Made by a program: the position numbers and the translations under genes. The notes below the pieces were generated by a model. That model saw only the letters and a list, made by a program, of their open reading frames with translations, had not been told where the DNA came from and searched no databases. From Catenovulum adriaticum (GTDB lineage: Bacteria; Pseudomonadota; Gammaproteobacteria; Enterobacterales; Alteromonadaceae), in NCBI RefSeq assembly GCF_026725475.1, contig NZ_CP109966.1:372001-436000 (forward strand): a DNA stretch of 64,000 nucleotides, in the 5' to 3' direction. Positions 59,158 through 64,000 of this stretch are shown piece after piece. Within the stretch, counting starts at the first letter, position 1, and each line of letters opens with the position of its first letter.

Positions 59158-59416
59158 ATTTTTGGCAGGGTTTAAAAAACGAATTAGTTATGGCCTTATC
59201 TTTATATTACATGGTGCCTCAACTTTATTTTCATTCCCAAGATACTTAGAACCTTTTGACAATATGTTGTTTTTTGCAGCATGGCCTATGTGGGCAGCTT
59301 GTTTTGCACTTTATTTATTACGAGATTTAGATACCTTATTTACTGTGCGAGCAAAAAGCTAAAAGCATTTAATCTTAATACAAGATAAATTTATGTCTCG
59401 ACAGCCTTAAAAACAG
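59158..59416 (+). repeat. Right copy of the 259-bp direct repeat; truncated DoxX-like gene
   Basis: Carries the last 67 codons of the DoxX-like gene (AGFKKRISYGLIFILHG to TVRAKS, stop at 59362) and 54 downstream bases, matching 29206-29464 with one difference noticed. It has no start or ribosome-binding site and is a pseudogene fragment. Confidence 0.92.
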
Positions 59417-59441
59417 CGTAGCGGACAATTGTCCGCTACGC
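59416..59441 (-). terminator. Perfect 26-bp palindrome, probable terminator of the NHL lipoprotein gene
   Basis: GCGTAGCGGACAA is followed directly by its exact inverse complement. On the minus strand it is followed by TGTTTTTAAGG, so it can end transcription of the gene at 59550. It begins at the last base of the duplicated segment. Confidence 0.78.
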
Positions 59442-59549
59442 AGGGCAAACAAAAAAAGCATCTAATCGTTACCTATCTTGTAAGGCTAATTTGGGTTAGT
59501 GTATAAGATAGATCACAATGAACGTAAGCGAATCTAACCGTAAATTAAC

Positions 59550-61646
59550 CTACTCTGCTCTGTGCAAATAACTAGGAATAATAGCAACAGACTCCGGTGC
59601 TGTGTAACTCATACTCGCATCCGCACTAATATCCCCACCACTGCTGTTGATAATGTTATCAAATCGCATAACAAGCGAGTTTGACTTTTCAGCAACATAC
59701 AAATCTTTACCTGTGTACATAATATCTACTGGATTACCAAGCTGACTATTTACACCAGCAATTCTTACACTCATATCCGTTAAACCAGAAGCATTAGACG
59801 CTGAAGGCAATACATAAAGCTTACCATCAGCAGGATCGGCCGCGCTGCCGACATCTGAAACAATTAAAGAATTTGTAGCCGGATCATAATCAATACCATG
59901 AATATTGGTCGGCGCAGTCACAGCAGTACCTGAAATAGCAGGGATAATTGTTCTATCCTGACCGTTAACGCTTGTTTGACCAGCTAATATTTTGGCGTTT
60001 ACTTGATCAAATACTGCAATAGAGCCATTGGTTAAGGCAACATAAGCTCGATCTGTATGTGCATCGTAGTCTACATCCCATGGTCTTGCTGAATCTGCAG
60101 GGATCAAGCTAATGAGTGGTGTCACATTACCAGCTGCACAAGTTGAATAAATCAAAATAGCTGGCGTGTTCGCATTATTTTCAGCCACTAATATTAAGCC
60201 TTGATTTGACGCAACATCTAAACCTTTAGGTGATATCAGCCCAGTATCAGCCCCCATAATCATTCGATCTCGAGATTCGGTATAACTACCAGCTGAACGC
60301 TCAACCGCAACACGATTACCAATAATAATCCCCCCCGTCGATGTATTAGGGTTATCAAAGCTAGTGTAACTGTCGCCAGCTAAATCAAACACCACACTTT
60401 CTATGCTCATGGTACTGTCAAAGCTTGTTGACTGGGCATTTAAGGCACTACTAAATTGAGCTATTTGACCTGTTGTAGCGCCCGCTGTACCCGGATTACT
60501 ACTCACTGCTACGCCCAATAAACTCACCCCTGTTTGCCAAGTATCTGAAATATCCGAATACATCAGTTTAGATTTGGCTTGAACCAAAGACTCAGGTTTG
60601 CTGGTTTGTGTTGATAGATCAGGCTTAATGTCGCCACTTGGGCCACTGTAAATGTTTGAAAAAACTAAAATAGCATCATTGGATTTTTCTGCGACTCGTA
60701 AATCACTACCAGATAAAACAATATCTACCGGATTACCCAACATGCTCATAGGACCTGCAATTTCTCTGTCTACCGGGGTCATTCCATCGACTGTTGAGGC
60801 ATTGCTAATCACAAAAATTTTACCATCAGAGGCCGAACTTGCATCTCCGACATCACTCAACACTAGCTTGTCTAATAACCTATCGTATGTGATGCCATGA
60901 ATGTTAACTGAGGTTTTTACCTGCTCTGAATCACTTGGCGTAATGGTGCGTGCTGGCATCGCAACATAATCGCTTGCTACATAATTATCGTAAACAGCGA
61001 CTGTTCCGTCAGTTAATGCCACAAAGAGTCTGTCGTTTACTTCATCATAAACTAAATCCCAGGGCTTAGCGGTTGTGGGGGTTTCAGCTAATGGAGTAAC
61101 ATCTCCAGCAGCAGCTGAGCCAAACACACTTACTTGCATCGCATTAAAATCAGCAATCAAAATCAACCCTTTGCCTTGCGCAAAATGGATCCCTTTGGGA
61201 TTAACCAACCCCGTATTAGCGCCACTAATATCGCGATCTATATTCGCGTTATACATAGCACCATTGGCTCTGTGTTCAAAGTGACATAAGGTCTTAATAC
61301 TACCAGCATTTGAATCTCCGGCATGTATTAAATTTTGTAGTGGGTCGATGGCAACGCCTTCGTTGTTACCTGAGGTAAATCGCTTCAGTTGTGCACCATT
61401 TTGATTGACCCAATCGATTGTACCTGCATTATCACTACCATTATTTGATAATAAAAATCTAGACTGTACAAATCCAGGTGAACCGTCTTGACCATCTTCA
61501 CCATCCATTCCAGGGGCACCCATTTCACCTTGAAGTCCCATTTTCCCATCATCGCCATTACACGCGGTGAGAGCAAAAATAACAGATAAACTCACTAGGC
61601 TTTTAACTAAGTTTGAAGTGTTTAACTGACCATTTAACGTATTCAT
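59550..61646 (-). CDS. Lipoprotein with collagen-like stalk and duplicated NHL/propeller domain
   Basis: 698 residues; lipobox LTAC (C29). Residues 31-59 are a collagen-like G-x-y stretch (GDDGKMGLQGEMGAPG...). The rest consists of two homologous halves of about 300 residues; each has a PKGI/PKGL strand, a KPWDL/RPWDV...FVALTDGTVAVYD strand and a LGNPVDI...VAEKSN strand, giving a propeller. Function unknown; a surface-exposed binding protein is likely. ATG at 61646 has AAGGAG upstream; the frame is open further. It lies just outside the repeat-bounded island. Confidence 0.75.
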   Translation of the reverse strand: MNTLNGQLNTSNLVKSLVSLSVIFALTACNGDDGKMGLQGEMGAPGMDGEDGQDGSPGFVQSRFLLSNNGSDNAGTIDWVNQNGAQLKRFTSGNNEGVAIDPLQNLIHAGDSNAGSIKTLCHFEHRANGAMYNANIDRDISGANTGLVNPKGIHFAQGKGLILIADFNAMQVSVFGSAAAGDVTPLAETPTTAKPWDLVYDEVNDRLFVALTDGTVAVYDNYVASDYVAMPARTITPSDSEQVKTSVNIHGITYDRLLDKLVLSDVGDASSASDGKIFVISNASTVDGMTPVDREIAGPMSMLGNPVDIVLSGSDLRVAEKSNDAILVFSNIYSGPSGDIKPDLSTQTSKPESLVQAKSKLMYSDISDTWQTGVSLLGVAVSSNPGTAGATTGQIAQFSSALNAQSTSFDSTMSIESVVFDLAGDSYTSFDNPNTSTGGIIIGNRVAVERSAGSYTESRDRMIMGADTGLISPKGLDVASNQGLILVAENNANTPAILIYSTCAAGNVTPLISLIPADSARPWDVDYDAHTDRAYVALTNGSIAVFDQVNAKILAGQTSVNGQDRTIIPAISGTAVTAPTNIHGIDYDPATNSLIVSDVGSAADPADGKLYVLPSASNASGLTDMSVRIAGVNSQLGNPVDIMYTGKDLYVAEKSNSLVMRFDNIINSSGGDISADASMSYTAPESVAIIPSYLHRAE

Positions 61647-62282
61647 TTTCAAGCTCCTTTGAATATATGACTTAACTATCGTATCAGCAGTGCCTGCTCG
61701 AACACCGCCTGTCATAATGCCAAACGCGCAAGTCATGAAATTGGATGCAAAATATTTTCAGTTTTTAAACAAATGCGGAATTTAAGGCAAACGAACTATT
61801 GGTAGCTATACCAAGGTGATGAGGAATTAATAAACTGCTTAATAAAAACAAAAAAAGCAATCAAAAATAAAAAAACATTTATTTTATTTAAAACTAGTGC
61901 CGGGTTATTTGATAATCAATGCTAACACATTCGGCTTGCCGAGCATCTGATTCACTGTAGGTGGGCTGATTTTAAATACTTTTGTCTCTCAGTATGCGCT
62001 GGTGCAACCACTCCTGTTTATATAGTAACAGATGAAAGTCAAATATTGACCTTACTTCTGACACCGTTAGCTTTTTTGTTTACAAATTAGCTTTTAATCT
62101 AGAGCTTATAAAATTTACAATATGATAATCTTTACTTTTGTTTACTTAAAACCCTTGAATATCTATCATTACGTGGCCAAATTATTCTGCCACCAAACAC
62201 AGTAACAAAAAGCGAATAGAGTAGCCCAGAACCGCTAGTCCCAGCTACTCAACAAGTTATAGATACAAACAACTATGTGTGC
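61647..62282. other. Intergenic, about 636 bases, no gene
   Basis: AT-rich; no coding frame with a ribosome-binding site. It holds the upstream region of the NHL lipoprotein gene and, near its right end, the hairpin at 62219-62250. Nothing else was recognised. Confidence 0.5.
62219..62250 (-). terminator. Hairpin after the third sulfatase gene
   Basis: On the minus strand GAGTAGC pairs with GCTACTC across an 18-base loop, followed by TATTCGCTTTTTG. It lies 33 bases beyond the stop of the sulfatase. Confidence 0.55.
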
Positions 62283-64000
62283 TTAAGGCAACTCAGAATG
62301 CCAAATAGGTATTAGGTGTTGTGGGATATTCAATTGTTTGTCGTCAGCTCCTTTCGCAAAATCAGATACCACATAGTGGTTTTCTTGCGACCAGTCAGCT
62401 TCAACACGGCCATCGCCTAAAACAATATGACCTAATTTTTGCCTAAACCATTTGGCAAGCGCTTTATATTCAGGATCATAGGCGAGGTTATTACGCTCCA
62501 AAGGATCTTTTGCTAAATCATATAAAGCCATGTCAACTTCAGTGTCGTCAGCTTCTAAACCCCATTTAATATTTTTACCAATATCGCTGTCTGGAACCGC
62601 ATGGTAATAAGGCCGAGTACGCATTGAAAACCTGAATCGTTTAGAATGTAAATAAGCCCGAGGGCCGCTAACCACACTGGTTTCACCCAAAATGTATTCT
62701 CGTTTTAAAGCCTTGCCGTTAGCAACCTCTATCAGACTTTGTCCATCTAAGTAATTAAACTCAGCTTGCCCAATATTAATCCCTGCGAGTGACATCATAG
62801 TCGGTGCAAAATCAACAAATTCAACCAAATCTTGATTAACAGTGCCTTGAGGCAATAATGATTTATCTGACGCAGCCATAATCACGGCGTTAGCGACAGA
62901 TTGCTGCCAAGGGCCAGTTTTACCAGCGATTCCATTTTCACCCAAGTGCCAACCGTGATCCCCTATCGTATAAATAATGACCCAGTCTTGATTATGCTTG
63001 CGGCTATAGTCTTTAAACGCATTTACAGCTTCTCCAACGAGTTCATCGCCATGTGCAGCAAATGCATAATAATCTTGAATGGCTTGTTGTTTTTCTTCAT
63101 CCGTGATGCCATCTATCTTCATAGCACGATAAATTTTTTGTAACTGAAGCGGTAGCTTGTTAAGTTCAGCTTCATCAAATTCTGGCAATTTATACTTTTT
63201 ATTGCTAAAACGTTCTCTTATTGATTTTGGCGGTAAAACCGGAGTGTGGGGCAAATGCAATCCAAGGTTTAAAAACAAAGGTTTAGATGAATCTACGCCT
63301 TGACGTGGGTGGCCTGCTAACGTGTTGTACTGCTGATTTTCATTTTGTAAAAAATGCCTTAATTCACGTACAATTTTCGCGTCAATTGTATCGTTTTTCG
63401 GGTTCGGATTCACGCCACCAATAATGGTTTTATTACTGCCACGGGTGTAAGCACGTAAAATATCAAACTCTTCATCTGTTTGTTTTATTTGCGCTAAATC
63501 ATCTGCTGTTAAATCCGTATTATTGCGGCGCACGTGATACTGCCGTGTTGTCCCATCCGCATATTTCACGACTTCTGTTAATCCGGTAATAACTAACTTG
63601 CCGTCCACTTTACCGTATCCAGCTTTAACATAAATATCACCCTGATCATATTTTTGAATATCGTGTTTAAAATGCACTCGGGTATCAAACAATTCATCAA
63701 TATTATAAAAGCCCTGACCCGGCCCCCATCTAAATACATAATGATCATCTTTACCAAAAACCGCAGCGCCATAACCTGCTGATTTAAGATGTTGTGATAC
63801 AAGTGGTTTAACAAAATCAGGACCCTGATGCGACATTTCAAATGCTAAACGACTTTGCCGAAACGGATAACGACCAGAATGCATAGAAGCTCGAGACGGA
63901 GCACAAACCGGTGAATTAGCAAAAGCATTGGTAAACATAACGCCTTGTGCCGCTAAACGATCCGTATTTGGCGATTCGACGTAGCCTAACGGGCTTTCGT
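62283..64000 (-). CDS. Formylglycine-dependent sulfatase (S1 family), partial (5' end beyond window)
   Basis: 572 codons are in the window; the frame is open to the edge and the first residues (ESPLGYVESPNTDRLAAQGVMF) are already inside the fold, so the start and signal lie outside. SPVCAPSRASMHSGRYP gives the C-x-P-S-R maturation motif; YTIGDHGWHLGENG and KTGPWQQSV are family motifs. It lies outside the 259-bp repeats, so it may belong to a neighbouring polysaccharide locus. Substrate unknown. Confidence 0.9.
   Translation of the reverse strand, partial: ESPLGYVESPNTDRLAAQGVMFTNAFANSPVCAPSRASMHSGRYPFRQSRLAFEMSHQGPDFVKPLVSQHLKSAGYGAAVFGKDDHYVFRWGPGQGFYNIDELFDTRVHFKHDIQKYDQGDIYVKAGYGKVDGKLVITGLTEVVKYADGTTRQYHVRRNNTDLTADDLAQIKQTDEEFDILRAYTRGSNKTIIGGVNPNPKNDTIDAKIVRELRHFLQNENQQYNTLAGHPRQGVDSSKPLFLNLGLHLPHTPVLPPKSIRERFSNKKYKLPEFDEAELNKLPLQLQKIYRAMKIDGITDEEKQQAIQDYYAFAAHGDELVGEAVNAFKDYSRKHNQDWVIIYTIGDHGWHLGENGIAGKTGPWQQSVANAVIMAASDKSLLPQGTVNQDLVEFVDFAPTMMSLAGINIGQAEFNYLDGQSLIEVANGKALKREYILGETSVVSGPRAYLHSKRFRFSMRTRPYYHAVPDSDIGKNIKWGLEADDTEVDMALYDLAKDPLERNNLAYDPEYKALAKWFRQKLGHIVLGDGRVEADWSQENHYVVSDFAKGADDKQLNIPQHLIPIWHSELP

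Overview
The window reads as a chromosomal segment of a marine, polysaccharide-degrading gammaproteobacterium. Genes are AT-rich and dense. It carries TonB-dependent receptors, lipoprotein and Sec-secreted glycoside hydrolases, formylglycine sulfatases, an E. coli-like ynjBCD/F cluster and a GlyGly-CTERM-like sorting tail. A Catenovulum/Alteromonadaceae-type host is the best guess from gene content alone. No rRNA, tRNA or CRISPR array was seen.

Layout. 1-2.6 kb: a phospholipase D-like/VTT fusion followed by an endonuclease/exonuclease/phosphatase protein cut by the window edge. 3.1-6.9 kb: a small membrane protein, then a two-gene unit of a periplasmic c-type cytochrome and a sorbosone-dehydrogenase-like beta-propeller. 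7.1-18 kb: a compact sugar locus on the minus strand (TonB receptor, GH2 lipoprotein, GH5-like secreted enzyme, GPH-type symporter, LacI regulator). LacI-type operator palindromes lie in front of both the receptor and the regulator. 18.4-28.8 kb: a tightly overlapping minus-strand operon (TonB receptor, VTT-flavoprotein fusion, DUF547, YnjB, YnjC, YnjD, YnjF-like, sterol-desaturase-like).

29-59 kb is the centrepiece, an ulvan-type (sulfated rhamnose/uronate) degradation cluster. It contains three GH78-type rhamnosidases and one GH106 rhamnosidase, two beta-propeller ulvan-lyase-like enzymes, a GH105 unsaturated uronyl hydrolase and two sulfatases. It also has an unassigned jelly-roll-like lipoprotein and an ECF sigma factor with a membrane FecR-type anti-sigma factor that carries a periplasmic LamG domain. 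The expected logic is that lyases cut the polymer, GH105 removes the unsaturated uronate, sulfatases desulfate, and rhamnosidases release rhamnose. No importer is encoded inside the cluster.

The cluster is bracketed by a 259-bp direct repeat (29206-29464 and 59158-59416). The left copy is the 3' end of an intact DoxX-like gene and the right copy is a truncated duplicate. The right border also holds degenerate IS66-type and REP-transposase-type genes, three copies of an approximately 245-bp repeat (one further inside), and attC-like hairpins around small membrane-protein genes. This looks like a mobile or formerly mobile ulvan island. 59.5-64 kb, outside the repeats: a collagen-like/NHL-propeller lipoprotein and a third sulfatase cut by the window edge.

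Three genes in the island have unusual 5' ends or frames: a GH78 lipoprotein signal out of frame at a T6 tract, a membrane protein broken at a dnaX-like A-AAA-AAG, and a sulfatase lipoprotein with no ATG/GTG start upstream of its signal peptide. The two homopolymer cases may be base-calling errors, programmed frameshifts or true lesions; the sequence alone cannot decide.
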